Origin: Nocardiopsis suaedae
GTDB lineage: Bacteria > Actinomycetota > Actinomycetes > Streptosporangiales > Streptosporangiaceae
Assembly: GCF_027706745.1 (NCBI RefSeq)
Contig: NZ_JAQFWP010000022.1
Span: 1-64,000 of the forward strand
Direction of reading: 5' to 3'
Length of the DNA: 64,000 nt
Within the stretch, counting starts at the first letter, position 1, and every line of letters starts with the position of its first letter. The position numbers were made by a program, and so were the translations under genes. Shown here in pieces: positions 24,529-33,520 of this stretch. The notes beneath the pieces are model-generated. The model saw only the letters and a program-made list of their open reading frames with translations. It searched no databases and had not been told where the DNA came from.

Positions 24529-25355
24529 ACGACACGGCCGAACCCGTCCTCAGCGCCCATGGCCTGGTGAAGCGCTACGGCAGCGTCACCGCGCTCGCCG
24601 GAGCCGACCTGGAACTGTATCCGGGGGAGATCCTCGCGGTCATCGGTGACAACGGCGCGGGCAAATCGAGTCTGATCAAATGCCTGTCCGGTGCGATCAC
24701 CCCGGATTCCGGCGAGGTCCGGGTCCACGGGCGGCCGGTCCGGTTGACGTCCCCGATCGCGGCCCGTGACGCGGGCATCGAGACCGTCCACCAGAGCCTC
24801 GCGGTCGCCCCGTCCCTGGACATCGCCACCAATCTCTTCTTGGGGCGCGAGCTGCGCAGGGGCGGACTGCTCGGGTCGGTGTCGCGGTCACTGGACCACG
24901 GGCGCATGCGCGCCGAGGCCCGCAGGCACCTCGACGACCTGGGCATCATGACCATCCAGAACCCCAAGCAGTCGGTGGAGACGCTCTCCGGCGGCCAGCG
25001 CCAAGCGGTCGCCGTCGCCCGCGCCGCCGCGTTCGGCAACGAGGTGGTGATCATGGACGAACCCACGGCCGCCCTGGGGGTGCGCGAGTCCCGCGCCGTA
25101 CTGGACCTGATCCTGCGCGTCCGGGCCAAGGGCCTGCCCGTCATCCTGATCAGCCACAACATGCCCCATGTCTTCGAGGTCGCCGACCGCGTCCACGTGC
25201 AGCGCCTCGGACGGCGCACGGCCTGCCTGAATCCCGCGGTGTGCACCATGGCCGACGCCGTCGCGGTCATGACCGGGGCGGTCTCCCCCGACGACCTTCC
25301 CGCCTCGGCCCTCGCCCAGGGGCCGACGGCGGCCGCACGGCAGGCGGACGGGTGA
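24525..25355 (+). CDS. Sugar ABC transporter ATPase (FrcA-like)
   Basis: Cytosolic ATP-binding subunit, 276 aa, with a single nucleotide-binding domain as in FrcA rather than the doubled RbsA form. Walker A is GDNGAGKSS, the signature is LSGGQRQ, Walker B is VVIMDEPTAALG and the switch histidine lies in LISHNMPHVF. The GTG start overlaps the permease stop. It ends the importer operon and is followed by a convergent CobW gene. No fructokinase gene is linked. Confidence 0.92.
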   Translation: MNDTAEPVLSAHGLVKRYGSVTALAGADLELYPGEILAVIGDNGAGKSSLIKCLSGAITPDSGEVRVHGRPVRLTSPIAARDAGIETVHQSLAVAPSLDIATNLFLGRELRRGGLLGSVSRSLDHGRMRAEARRHLDDLGIMTIQNPKQSVETLSGGQRQAVAVARAAAFGNEVVIMDEPTAALGVRESRAVLDLILRVRAKGLPVILISHNMPHVFEVADRVHVQRLGRRTACLNPAVCTMADAVAVMTGAVSPDDLPASALAQGPTAAARQADG

Positions 25356-25502
25356 TCGTCGTCCGCGGGCGGGCACCGGCCGAGTCGGACACCCGGCGTG
25401 CGGTCCCCGGCGGCGGACCGGCCGACCGCCCTGCGCCCGACGGGGCCCTCCCCCGGCCCGCCGGGCGATCTCCCCCGATCGTCCGCGGCGGCTCCCGGGA
25501 GG

Positions 25503-26510
25503 TCACTCGCTGAGGCGTCGCAGTCGGGTCAGGCGGCGGAGGCCGTCGCCTTCCGCCGCCTGACCCGCGGGGCTCAGGGCCTCCCTCAGGCGGCGCCCCA
25601 CCTCGGCCGTGTCCAGGTGCATGCCGATGGCCACCAGGCCGTCCCGTCCGCCGCCCTGCGGGTGCGATTCCACATGGAGCTGCCTTCCGACCATGCTCAC
25701 CGCGAACCGCCGCGTCCCCCGGCCCGCCGCCACCGCGACCGTCCCCTTCAGCCGGTAGACACCCTCCGGCGGGTCCTCCAGCAAATCGACGAGGCGCCCC
25801 GGGTCGGCCGGGGCCTCCGCGGCGACGGTCACGCCGTCGGCGTGCACGTGCGGCGCGTGGTCCTCCCCGTCCGCCGCGGCGAACGGCAGCTCGGGCTGGG
25901 CGGACTCCTCCGCGGCCGCGTCGAACACCAGGGCCGGGTCGATGCGCCCGCGCTCGGCCGCCACGACGTGCGCCCGCGGGTTGCGCTCCTTGATCCGCCC
26001 GGTGATGCGCGCCCGCACCGCGTCCCGGTCCGCCTCGGCGATCCGGTCGATCTTGTTGATGACGACCAGGGTGGCCGCCGCGTACCGCTCGGGCGGCAGC
26101 ACCCCGGTGTCGACGGTCGCGAAGTGCTCCCCGGCGTCGACCACGTCGACGACCCCGCCCGAGCGCACGCCCTTGACCTCGCTGAAGCGGATCAGCCGCG
26201 CCAGCGAGGACGGATCGGCGACGCCGCTGGCCTCGACGATCACCGCGTCCAGGCGCAGCCGGGGCCGGGCGAGCTTCTCCAGCGCCTCGTCCAGACCGCC
26301 CGCGTCGGGCAGGCAGCACACGCAGCCGCCGCTGATCGCCTCGGCGTCGTCGACCTGGCCGGTCACCAGCCCCGCGTCGACGTTGATGGACCCGAAGTCG
26401 TTGACGACCACGCCCAGCCGCGCCCCGGGGGCGCGCAGGAGCCGGTTGAGGAGGGTCGTCTTGCCCGCGCCGAGGTGCCCGGTCAGCGCGATGACGGGGA
26501 GCTGCCGCAT
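25503..26510 (-). CDS. CobW/P47K-family GTPase (metallochaperone)
   Basis: COG0523 GTPase of 335 aa that helps deliver metal to client proteins in the cytosol. Walker A is GHLGAGKTT (residues 11-19; usually GFLGAGKTT), the metal-binding motif is GGCVCC (61-66), Walker B lies in [11 protein letters not shown] and the guanine motif is VINKID. A His/Asp-rich stretch [13 protein letters not shown] precedes the CobW C-terminal domain. The ATG is chosen because GAGAGG lies 9 nt upstream. It diverges from a metal-receptor-like gene, suggesting metal homeostasis, but no Zur- or riboswitch-like element is obvious between them. Confidence 0.88.
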   Translation of the reverse strand: MRQLPVIALTGHLGAGKTTLLNRLLRAPGARLGVVVNDFGSINVDAGLVTGQVDDAEAISGGCVCCLPDAGGLDEALEKLARPRLRLDAVIVEASGVADPSSLARLIRFSEVKGVRSGGVVDVVDAGEHFATVDTGVLPPERYAAATLVVINKIDRIAEADRDAVRARITGRIKERNPRAHVVAAERGRIDPALVFDAAAEESAQPELPFAAADGEDHAPHVHADGVTVAAEAPADPGRLVDLLEDPPEGVYRLKGTVAVAAGRGTRRFAVSMVGRQLHVESHPQGGGRDGLVAIGMHLDTAEVGRRLREALSPAGQAAEGDGLRRLTRLRRLSE

Positions 26511-26716
26511 GCCGTCACGCCTCTCGCAATCGTCCGTTGGATCGGTCGGTGCCACGATTGTCTTACGGCTCCGGGAGGCCGGGCCGCGTGAACCCGTGGG
26601 ACGGAGCGTGATCTGGGCCTCGAAGGGGCCGGGGGCGGGGCCCACCGGAGGCCGTTGGGAGGATCGCCCCGGGCGCCGGTCCGCGGCGCCGCACGATCTC
26701 GTCCCACGGAGGGCTC

Positions 26717-27499
26717 GTGAGCGTTGGTGAACCGTACGACGGCACAGGGGCGCCCGTCGCCCTGCGCCGTCCCGTGCGCCGGGTGGTCTCGCTGGTGCCG
26801 TCCCTGACCGAGACCGTCGCGGCCACGGCGCCCGGCACGCTGGTCGGGGCGACCCGGTGGTGCACGCACCCGCCGGGGCTCGAGGCCGAACGGGTGCGCG
26901 GGACGAAGAACCCGGACGTGCGCCGCATCCGGGACCTTGGTCCCGACCTCGTCATCGCCAACAAGGAGGAGAACCGCGAGCTGGACGTGCGGCGCCTGAG
27001 GGAGGCGGGCACACCCGTGTGGGTCACCGTCATCGAGAACGTCGAGCAGGCGCTGCGCTCCATGCGCCGCCTCTTCGAGGAGGCGTTGGGCGTCCCGGTG
27101 CCCGGCTGGTGGGAGGGCGCCCGCGCGGCTTTCGCGGCGCCGCCGCCCGCTCCCCTCGCGCGCGCGGCGGTGTGCGTCTGGCGCGACCCCTGGATGGTGG
27201 TCGGCCGGAGCAATTTCGCCTCGGACGTGCTGCGGCACGCCGGCGCGGCGAACGTGTTCCAGGAGCACGAGGGCCGGTACCCGCGCGTGGGGCTCGACGA
27301 GATCCGCGATTCCGGAGCCGACCTGGTGGTGCTGCCGGACGAGCCTTACCCGTTCTCGGCGGACGACGGCCCGGAGGAGTTCGGGGAGCGGGCCCGGCTG
27401 GTGACCGGACGACTGCTCACCTGGTACGGCCCGTCCCTCACCAGCGCGCTGCCCCTCCTGAGGGGCGAACTGGGGTTCGGGGACCGCCCCGCCGTATAA
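26717..27499 (+). CDS. Helical-backbone metal-receptor-family protein lacking a signal peptide (BtuF-like)
   Basis: A 260-aa protein with the fold pattern of cobalamin/siderophore-binding proteins: [16 protein letters not shown] at the start, [51 protein letters not shown] and a final [12 protein letters not shown]. The N-terminus is hydrophilic with no signal peptide or lipobox, and GGAGG precedes the GTG start, so the product appears cytosolic, unlike canonical BtuF. No transporter subunits are adjacent; the CobW gene is divergent. It could be an intracellular corrinoid/metal binder, or a secreted protein whose export signal was lost. Confidence 0.75.
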   Translation: MSVGEPYDGTGAPVALRRPVRRVVSLVPSLTETVAATAPGTLVGATRWCTHPPGLEAERVRGTKNPDVRRIRDLGPDLVIANKEENRELDVRRLREAGTPVWVTVIENVEQALRSMRRLFEEALGVPVPGWWEGARAAFAAPPPAPLARAAVCVWRDPWMVVGRSNFASDVLRHAGAANVFQEHEGRYPRVGLDEIRDSGADLVVLPDEPYPFSADDGPEEFGERARLVTGRLLTWYGPSLTSALPLLRGELGFGDRPAV

Positions 27500-27514
27500 G
27501 GGGCCGGGGCGCGG

Positions 27515-27901
27515 CTACTCCAGCCGGAGCCGCCCGGGGGCCTGGGCCTCGATGATGTCCACCAGCCAGTCGAACACGGTCGGCCCCTCGCCCGCCGCCG
27601 CGCGGTCGCGGTCGGCCTGCACCGCGGGCCGGTTGGAGGGGTGGGCCTTCTGGAGCCGTTCATCGAGGCGGCGCACGGTCTCGTCGTGTCCCAGGGCCCG
27701 GCGGGACGCCTCGTGGTGCCGCCATTCGATGACGAAGTCCCCGTCCGGCGGGGTGCCGTACCCTCCGCTCAGGCAGTCGGCGAACGCGTCGAGGTTCGTG
27801 CCGAAGTAGCCGCCCGGGCCGTTCACGGCTTCGCCGATCACCTGCCAGAAGCGGTCGAGGCCGGTCACCTCGCGGCCGTCGATCACGTAGGTCGCCGTCA
27901 T
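27515..27901 (-). CDS. Barstar-family ribonuclease inhibitor
   Basis: Barstar-fold protein of 128 aa expected to bind and block a guanyl-specific RNase in the cytosol. The diagnostic stretch is YVIDGREVTGLDRFWQVIGE, followed by GPGGYFGTNLDAFADCLSGG, where Asp and aromatic residues contact RNase active sites in the family. The C-terminal ~40 residues (FDWLVDIIEAQ) form the last helix and strand. A secreted RNase of the Sa/barnase type lies immediately upstream on the same strand, separated by a hairpin, making a toxin-like enzyme/inhibitor pair. Confidence 0.9.
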   Translation of the reverse strand: MTATYVIDGREVTGLDRFWQVIGEAVNGPGGYFGTNLDAFADCLSGGYGTPPDGDFVIEWRHHEASRRALGHDETVRRLDERLQKAHPSNRPAVQADRDRAAAGEGPTVFDWLVDIIEAQAPGRLRLE

Positions 27902-27961
27902 GGGCGGAGGGTACCCGGCCTTTCCTCGTCGGTGGGGTTCCTCAGGGGGTGTTCCGTCGGA

Positions 27962-27998
27962 GGCACGGCCCCGCGGACGCCGCCCGCGGGGCCGTGCC
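27962..27998 (-). terminator. Strong hairpin between the RNase and barstar genes
   Basis: GGCACGGCCCCGCGG pairs perfectly with CCGCGGGGCCGTGCC around a 7-nt loop, 9 nt after the RNase stop. It may stop or attenuate transcription so that RNase and inhibitor are made at different levels. Confidence 0.75.
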
Positions 27999-28006
27999 CC
28001 GGTGGG

Positions 28007-28396
28007 TCAGCAGCCGTAGTCGACCAGGCGGAACGAGGCGTAGTGGTCGGCGGTGTAGTAGTCCTCCTGGTAGGAGTCGCCGGTGACGATGCGGCGGGCA
28101 CCGCGGTCGGGCGAGCCCGGGGTCTCGACGGTGTACTCGTGGTAGTAGCCGGTCTCCTGGTCCGGGAGGAGGCCTTCCCGGTTGTAGAAGGTCCCTCCGT
28201 CCTGCGGGTAGGGGTAGGGACCGCCGTCCTCGATCAGGTCGAGGGTGTCGTGGGCCTCCGGGGGCAGGGCGGTGTAGCAGACGTGACCGACGGCGGCCAC
28301 GGCCGGGGCGGTCGCACCGCCGACGAAGAGCGCCGCCATGAGGACGGCTGCGGTACCGATACGCGAAAACAGCGGGGAGATTCGCATGGCCACCAT
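28007..28396 (-). CDS. Secreted guanyl-specific ribonuclease (RNase Sa/barnase family)
   Basis: Secreted RNase of 129 aa closely resembling RNase Sa. A signal peptide of about 35 residues ends APAVAA. Catalytic residues align with RNase Sa Glu54, Arg65 and His85 as Glu87 (YYHEYTV), Arg98 (PDRGARRIVTG) and His118 (TADHYASF); Cys40 and Cys129 would form the single disulfide. It cleaves RNA after guanosine outside the cell. The start may instead be the ATG 9 nt downstream; neither RBS is strong. The downstream barstar gene fits intracellular protection from premature folding. Confidence 0.93.
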   Translation of the reverse strand: MVAMRISPLFSRIGTAAVLMAALFVGGATAPAVAAVGHVCYTALPPEAHDTLDLIEDGGPYPYPQDGGTFYNREGLLPDQETGYYHEYTVETPGSPDRGARRIVTGDSYQEDYYTADHYASFRLVDYGC

Positions 28397-28851
28397 TGAG
28401 CGGCCCGAACCACCGATGCGTCAACGGCCGTCGAACGGATTTCTCCATGGCGTGGGCATCCCGTCACCCGACAGATGACCGGGCGCCCATCTGCCGCCGG
28501 TGTGATGGGCCGGCTCCGCTGCCGACAGCCGCGGTGCTCCGCTCCCGCCGCCACAGAGGAACCCGGTGGTCCAAGCCTTCGAGTTCAGGAAGCGCCCTCG
28601 GAACCCGTCGCATCACGAGGAGCGTGCCAGCGTTCGGTTCCGGTGTGATGGCGCGCGGAAACCGCAGGGCTTTCCCAAGAGAGCCCAAGGGGCGACACCG
28701 GTCACCTCCGGTACGGGTCCGCGTCGTTCAGCGTGGACCGGGGGCACTGGAATCCCTCGGTGGAACCCGCCATCAAGCGATACCGCTCCCGATACGTGCC
28801 CTCACCGGAAACGCAAAAGGGGCGCCCACCAAGGTGAGCACCCCTCATCTG
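28397..28851. other. Gene-free interval between RNase and tRNA genes
   Basis: Apart from the tRNA terminator at its right end, I see no supported gene, repeat or operator. Frames that stay open here run into the antisense of the tRNA. Confidence 0.45.
28815..28845 (-). terminator. Terminator of the minus-strand tRNA-Pro
   Basis: On the minus strand AGGGGTGCTCACC pairs with GGTGGGCGCCCCT (two G:U pairs) and is followed by TTTT, directly after the tRNA: a canonical intrinsic terminator. Confidence 0.8.
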
Positions 28852-28925
<74 letters not shown>

Positions 28926-29088
28926 GTGCCCCCGTGGGCCTCCGGCTCTTCGGCCGGTTCCCTTGGGGCGTTGGGAAGCTTATCGCATCTCCGGCCTGTC
29001 GGCACATCGGAGACGGCCCACCAGCGCCTCCCGGTGCGAGTGGGCCCCGTCGGCCGCGCCCGGCGGGCCGGCTCCGGACCCCGGCGTC

Positions 29089-30108
29089 TCAGCCGATGGG
29101 CGGCACCTGCTCGCCCTCCGGGACCGGGCCGGGCGCCGTCCCCCCGCCGAAGGGGCTGCCTCCCAGTTCTTCCCTGTAGTGCGGGGTCAGCCAGCCCCGC
29201 GGGTCCGGGCCCGCCGCGACGACGCCGGTCGGGTTGATGCCCGTCATCACCCGGTAGTAGTGCGCCCGGATGTGGTCCAGGTTCGCGGTGTCGCCGAACC
29301 CCGGCGTCTGGAACAGGTCGCGCGCGTACGCCCACAGCGCCGGATACTCGCTGATCTTGCGCACGTTGCACTTGAACAGGCCGTGGTAGGCCGCGTCGAA
29401 GCGGAGCAGCGTCGACCACAGGCGCACGTCGGCCAGCGTGATGTGGTCGCCGACGAGGTACCGCCGAGCGCTCAGCCGCTCCTCCAGTTCGTCCAAGCGC
29501 GCGAACAGGCGGCCGACCGCCGCGTCGTAGCGCTCCTGGTCGGGGGCGAACCCGGTGCGGTACACGCCGTTGTTGACGTCGTTGTAGACGCCTTCCCCGA
29601 TCTCCTCGATCTCCTCCCGCAGCCCCTCGGGGTACAGATCGGGCGCCCCCGGGCGGGCCAGCGGCCCCCACTCGGCGGCCATGTCGGTCGAGAGCCGGTC
29701 GTAGTCGTTGGACACCACGTGCCCGGTCCCGGTGTCGACCAGGGCGGGCACGCTGACCCCGCCGTCGTAGCCGGGGGCGGCGGCGAGGTAGGCCTCGCGC
29801 AGGGCGTGGACGCCCAGCACCGGGTCCCGGCCGCCGGGACTGCCCGTCTCCTCGGTGAACACCCAGTGCGGGTCGCCCTCGATGATCTCCTGAACGGGGT
29901 CGGCGACAGCGAGCGAGACCGCGTCCTCCAGGCCCATGAGCCTGCGGACCATGACGACACGGTGCGCCCACGGGCAGGCCCTGCTGACCACCAGGCGGTA
30001 CCGGCCGGGCTCGGCGGCCCTCCCGAACCGCCCGTCGGAGGTGACCCGGTCGGCGAAGGCCGCCGGTTCGCGCTTGATCTCCTCGGTCGGGACCTTGTTG
30101 GCCCGCAT
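29089..30108 (-). CDS. Xi-class glutathione-transferase-like (glutathionyl-hydroquinone-reductase family) protein
   Basis: Omega/Xi-class GST-fold protein, 339 aa. The redox motif CPWAH is in VVSRACPWAHRVVMVRRL, and the C-terminal helical domain has GVYNDVNNGVYRTGFAPDQ and LVGDHITLADVRLWSTLLRF, as in bacterial glutathionyl-hydroquinone reductases. Actinomycetes normally use mycothiol, so the thiol partner may be mycothiol rather than glutathione (inference). GAGGAGG precedes the ATG. Probable role: reductive removal of thiol adducts from quinones in the cytosol. The gene follows the GntR gene on the same strand. Confidence 0.88.
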   Translation of the reverse strand: MRANKVPTEEIKREPAAFADRVTSDGRFGRAAEPGRYRLVVSRACPWAHRVVMVRRLMGLEDAVSLAVADPVQEIIEGDPHWVFTEETGSPGGRDPVLGVHALREAYLAAAPGYDGGVSVPALVDTGTGHVVSNDYDRLSTDMAAEWGPLARPGAPDLYPEGLREEIEEIGEGVYNDVNNGVYRTGFAPDQERYDAAVGRLFARLDELEERLSARRYLVGDHITLADVRLWSTLLRFDAAYHGLFKCNVRKISEYPALWAYARDLFQTPGFGDTANLDHIRAHYYRVMTGINPTGVVAAGPDPRGWLTPHYREELGGSPFGGGTAPGPVPEGEQVPPIG

Positions 30109-30204
30109 GGCGCCTCCTCGACGGCCGGAACGCACTCTCCCCCGATCCTAAGGAGGGTGGGGGCGCGGTGGTCGGACCGGGGCGGCCGCGCGGCGAGCGC
30201 GTCG

Positions 30205-30909
30205 TCAGCGCTCTGGAGCATGGACCCCGTCCGCCGTCGGCGCCTGCCCGTCCTCCGACCGCGTGACCACGTCGAAAGCGACGCGGCGGTGCTCAGCGAA
30301 CAGTTCCAGCGCACGCCCGGCGTCCCGCGCGCGCAGCGCCGCGGCCAGTTCCCGGTGCTCTCCGGGGATGTGCGCGAGGTAGCCGTCGGTGTCCCGGCCG
30401 ATCCGTGTCAGAAGGAACAGGTGCACCTGGGAGCGGATCGCCTGCCAGGCCTCTTGGAGCCGCCGGTGGCCGGAGGCGGCGTACACCGCGTCGTGGAAGG
30501 CGATGTCGCACCGCACCATGGCGTGGCCGTCCTCGGCCCGCGCCATCCGGTCGGCGGCCGCCTCCACCGCGTCCAGGTCCTCCTCGGCGGCCCCGGCGAC
30601 GACGGTGCGCACGGCCAGGCCGTCGAGGGCGTCGCGCAAGGTGTCGAGCTCGGCGACGTCTCCGGGGGCCAGCTCGGTGACGGTCACGCCGCGGTGCCAG
30701 GCGCTGTGCACCAGTCCTTCGCGTTCGAGGAGCAGCAGCGCCTCACGGACCGGTCCGCGGCTGACGTCCAGTGCCGTGGAGAGCTCCACCTCGCGCAGCT
30801 GCGCCCCCGGGGCATAGGCGCCGTTGAAGATCGCCTCCCGAATGCGGTCGGCGACCTCACCGGCCAGTCCCCGCCGCCTGGCGGGGGCCACCTTGCCCTG
30901 TTCAGCCAT
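30205..30909 (-). CDS. GntR-family (FadR-like) transcriptional regulator
   Basis: GntR regulator of 234 aa. N-terminal winged helix: GLAGEVADRIREAIFNGAY then VSRGPVREALLLLEREGLV. The all-helical FCD sensor domain (about 90-215) has the metal-ligand pattern DIAFHDAVYAASGH and ends GEHRELAAALRARD...HRRVAFD, typical of FadR-subfamily regulators of organic-acid metabolism. GGGAGAGGGG precedes the ATG. It diverges from threonine ammonia-lyase and precedes the GST gene; either may be a target. Confidence 0.9.
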   Translation of the reverse strand: MAEQGKVAPARRRGLAGEVADRIREAIFNGAYAPGAQLREVELSTALDVSRGPVREALLLLEREGLVHSAWHRGVTVTELAPGDVAELDTLRDALDGLAVRTVVAGAAEEDLDAVEAAADRMARAEDGHAMVRCDIAFHDAVYAASGHRRLQEAWQAIRSQVHLFLLTRIGRDTDGYLAHIPGEHRELAAALRARDAGRALELFAEHRRVAFDVVTRSEDGQAPTADGVHAPER

Positions 30910-31252
30910 GGACGACTGCCCCTCTCCCTTGTCGCAATGTTAACGACCCGGCATCCGCGTTCCTGGGCCGAGCACGGCGCCGCGCGGCGCCCGGTGCCTG
31001 CGCCCCGGCCCACGGCGGCCGCCTGCACCGGACCCCGCCGATTCCCATTGAACGATCGCGGGGGCGTCCCATCGAAGCGGTTTTCCGGGCTTAGCGCAAA
31101 ACGCCGCACACTCCCCGTATCGGCCCAGGGGGCGTTCCGGGCGGCCACCGTCCCATTCGGGGATCACGCTGTTCTCCACCGGGTCCGCCCGCATGACGGT
31201 GTGCACCGCTGTACGGTCGTTGCGACCCCGCCCAGTGGAAAGAAGGATCGCG
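30910..31252. other. Divergent promoter region, gntR / threonine ammonia-lyase
   Basis: No gene is supported. No T-box, attenuator peptide or clear palindrome is visible, so regulation of the downstream genes cannot be read from this stretch. Confidence 0.4.
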
Positions 31253-32542
31253 TTGACCGAGAACGGCACGGACGAGCGCACGGCCCCTACCACGGTGACC
31301 GCGGCCGACGTGGCCGCGGCCGCCTCCCGGATCTCCGGCGTCATCCCGCCCACGCCCCTGCAACGCAGCGAGCGCCTGTCGGTCCAGTACGGCCTCGACG
31401 TCCGCCTCAAGCGTGAGGACCTCACTCCGATGCGCTCCTACAAGGGGCGCGGCGCCCTCAACTTCGCGCGCTTGCTCGACGAGGAGCAGCGCAGGCGCGG
31501 CGTGGTCTGCGCGAGCGCGGGCAACCACGCCCAAGGGGTGGCGTTCGCCTGCGCCTCGCTGGGCATTCGGGCCCGGGTCTACCTGCCGCGCACCACACCG
31601 CGCCAGAAGCGCGACCGCGTCGCGGCCCTGGGCGGGTCCTTCGTGGATCCCATCGTCACCGGGGAGACCTATGACGACGCGGCCGCCGCGGCCCGCGCCG
31701 ACGCCGAAGGTCTCGGCATGACGCTGCTTCCGGCCTTCGACGACCCGCGCACGGTCGCCGGCCAGGGGACGGTGGTCCGCGAGGCCGTCGAGCAGTTGGG
31801 GCACGCCCCCGACGCCGTGGTGGTGCCGGTGGGCGGCGGCGGCCTCCTGGCGGGGACCCTGGCGTGGCTGCGCGAGGCCCACCCCGAGGTGCCGGTGGTC
31901 GGGGCCGAGCCGCTGGGCGCGGCGAGCATGGCCGCCGCCCTGGAGGCCGGGCACCCGGTGGGGCTGGAGCAGATCGACCCGTTCGTGGACGGGGCGGCGG
32001 TGCGCCGGGTGGGGCGGCTGACCCACGCCATCGCGGCGGCCGGGGCCCCGCACACGGCCGCCGTCCCGGAAGGCCGGATCTGCGTTGAGATGCTGGACCT
32101 CTACCAGACCGACGGGATCATCAGCGAGCCCGCCGGTGCGCTGGCCCCGGCCGCCCTGGGTCCCGCGGCCGCGGCGGCGGACCTGCCGCAGGGGGCGACG
32201 GTGGTGTGCGTGCTCTCGGGCGGCAACAACGACGTGAGCCGGTACTCCGAGATCGTGGAGCGGGCCCTGATCCATCAGGGCCGCAAGCACTACTTCCTGG
32301 TGGAGTTCCCGCAGGAGCCGGGGGCGCTGCGCCGGTTCCTCGACGACGTGCTGGGGCCCGACGACGACATCACCCGGTTCGAGTACGTGAAGCGCAACAA
32401 CCGGGAGACCGGCCCGGCGCTGGTGGGCGTCGAACTGGGGGCGCCGGAGAACCTGGAGCCGCTGCTGAAGCGGATGGAGGCCGCACCGCCGCGCATCGAG
32501 CGGGTGTCGCCGGACAGCCCGCTGTTCGGCTTCCTGGTCTGA
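31253..32542 (+). CDS. ilvA: Threonine ammonia-lyase (threonine deaminase)
   Basis: PLP enzyme converting threonine to 2-oxobutanoate, first step of isoleucine synthesis. The PLP lysine is Lys64 in TPMRSYKGRGALNF; the phosphate-binding loop is VPVGGGGLLAGTL, and SAGNHAQGVAFAC lines the active site. The last ~85 residues (KHYFLVEFPQEPGALRRFLD onward) form an ACT-like regulatory domain, indicating the biosynthetic, feedback-controlled form of about 430 aa rather than the short catabolic one. The TTG start is chosen because AGAAGGA lies 5 nt upstream; an ATG 60 nt earlier has no RBS. Confidence 0.92.
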   Translation: MTENGTDERTAPTTVTAADVAAAASRISGVIPPTPLQRSERLSVQYGLDVRLKREDLTPMRSYKGRGALNFARLLDEEQRRRGVVCASAGNHAQGVAFACASLGIRARVYLPRTTPRQKRDRVAALGGSFVDPIVTGETYDDAAAAARADAEGLGMTLLPAFDDPRTVAGQGTVVREAVEQLGHAPDAVVVPVGGGGLLAGTLAWLREAHPEVPVVGAEPLGAASMAAALEAGHPVGLEQIDPFVDGAAVRRVGRLTHAIAAAGAPHTAAVPEGRICVEMLDLYQTDGIISEPAGALAPAALGPAAAAADLPQGATVVCVLSGGNNDVSRYSEIVERALIHQGRKHYFLVEFPQEPGALRRFLDDVLGPDDDITRFEYVKRNNRETGPALVGVELGAPENLEPLLKRMEAAPPRIERVSPDSPLFGFLV

Positions 32543-32591
32543 CCGGCCGCGCGGACAGGCCGCGCCGGCCCCGGCTCACCCCGGCCCCGGA

Positions 32592-32621
32592 ACCGGCCCG
32601 GCGGCGTGCCGCCGGACCGGT
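32592..32621. terminator. Bidirectional hairpin terminator
   Basis: ACCGGCCCGGCGGC pairs with GCCGCCGGACCGGT (one mismatch) between the convergent ilvA and quinone-reductase genes. Confidence 0.65.
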
Positions 32622-32656
32622 CCTCGAGGAGACGAGGGCGCACGCCCAGAGCGGCC

Positions 32657-33520
32657 TCAGCCTGAGACGGCGGCACGCAGCGTCTCAGCGAGCGGCGTGG
32701 TCGGACGCCCGATGAGCCGCCGCAGAGTGTCGGTGACCTCCCCCAGCTCGCCGTCGCGCGTGTTCGCGTCCAGGGCGGCCACGAATCCGGCCGTGTCCGC
32801 GTCCAGACCCGCCTGCTGCAGCGCGGCGACGTGCTCCTCCGTGGTCACGTCCTGGTAGACGACCTCCCGCCCCAGCACCTCGGACAGGGTCCGGGCCAGG
32901 TCCGCCCGCGTCCACGCGGTGTCGCCCGAGAGCTCGTACACGGCGCCCGCGTGCGCCTCGGGCTCCAGGAGGACCGCGGCGGCGGCCTCCGCGAAGTCCC
33001 GCAGGGCGGCGCTCGCCGTGAGCCCCTCCCCCGCGCTGCCGACGATCCGGCCCGTCGCTTGGGCCTCCTCCAGCTGCGGGAGGAAGTTCTCGTTGTACCA
33101 GCCGTTGCGCAGGATCGTGGAGGTCAGACCGGAGGCGGCGATGATCTTCTCGGTGGCCGCGTGCTCGGGAGCCAGCACCAGCGTCGTGTCGGTCGCCTTG
33201 GGCGCACTGGTGTAGACGATGTGCCGGACCCCGGCCCCGGACGCGGCCTCGACGGCGTTGCGGTGCTGGGCCGCTCTCTGGCCGATCTCGCTGCCGGAGA
33301 CCAGCAGCAGCAGGTCGGCGCCGGTGAAGGCCGCCTTGAGGGAGGCAGGGTCGCCGTAGTCGGCGCGCGCCGTGCGGACTCCCCGCTCGGCCAGTCCCGA
33401 CAGCCGTTCGGGGTCGCGGCCCACGGCGGTGACCGACCCGGCGGGGAGGCCTCGGCCGAGGAGTGTTTCGACGGCGGCTTGGCCGAGCCGGCCGGTTGCT
33501 CCGGTGACGACGACGGACAT
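32657..33520 (-). CDS. NAD(P)H:quinone oxidoreductase type 2 (QOR2/NmrA-like)
   Basis: Atypical SDR of 287 aa reducing quinones with NAD(P)H. The N-terminal cofactor motif is VVVTGATGRLGQAAV; LLLVSGSEIGQRAAQHRNAV, VRHIVYTSAPKATDT and STILRNGWYNENFLPQ match the YtfG/QOR2 family. GAGAGAGGA lies 8 nt before the ATG. In several bacteria such genes are controlled by a neighbouring HxlR regulator; none is adjacent here, although two palindromes occur about 100 nt upstream. Likely function: protection from quinones and electrophiles. Confidence 0.9.
   Translation of the reverse strand: MSVVVTGATGRLGQAAVETLLGRGLPAGSVTAVGRDPERLSGLAERGVRTARADYGDPASLKAAFTGADLLLLVSGSEIGQRAAQHRNAVEAASGAGVRHIVYTSAPKATDTTLVLAPEHAATEKIIAASGLTSTILRNGWYNENFLPQLEEAQATGRIVGSAGEGLTASAALRDFAEAAAAVLLEPEAHAGAVYELSGDTAWTRADLARTLSEVLGREVVYQDVTTEEHVAALQQAGLDADTAGFVAALDANTRDGELGEVTDTLRRLIGRPTTPLAETLRAAVSG

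Noticed and set aside
26511-26716. Cobalamin or metal riboswitch between cobW and the BtuF-like gene
   Set aside because: No B12-box-like core or conserved switch element seen, and the interval is too short for a full cobalamin riboswitch plus promoters.
30910-31252. T-box or leader-peptide attenuator ahead of the threonine ammonia-lyase
   Set aside because: No T-box consensus, no Ile/Thr-rich leader and no terminator/antiterminator pair were found.
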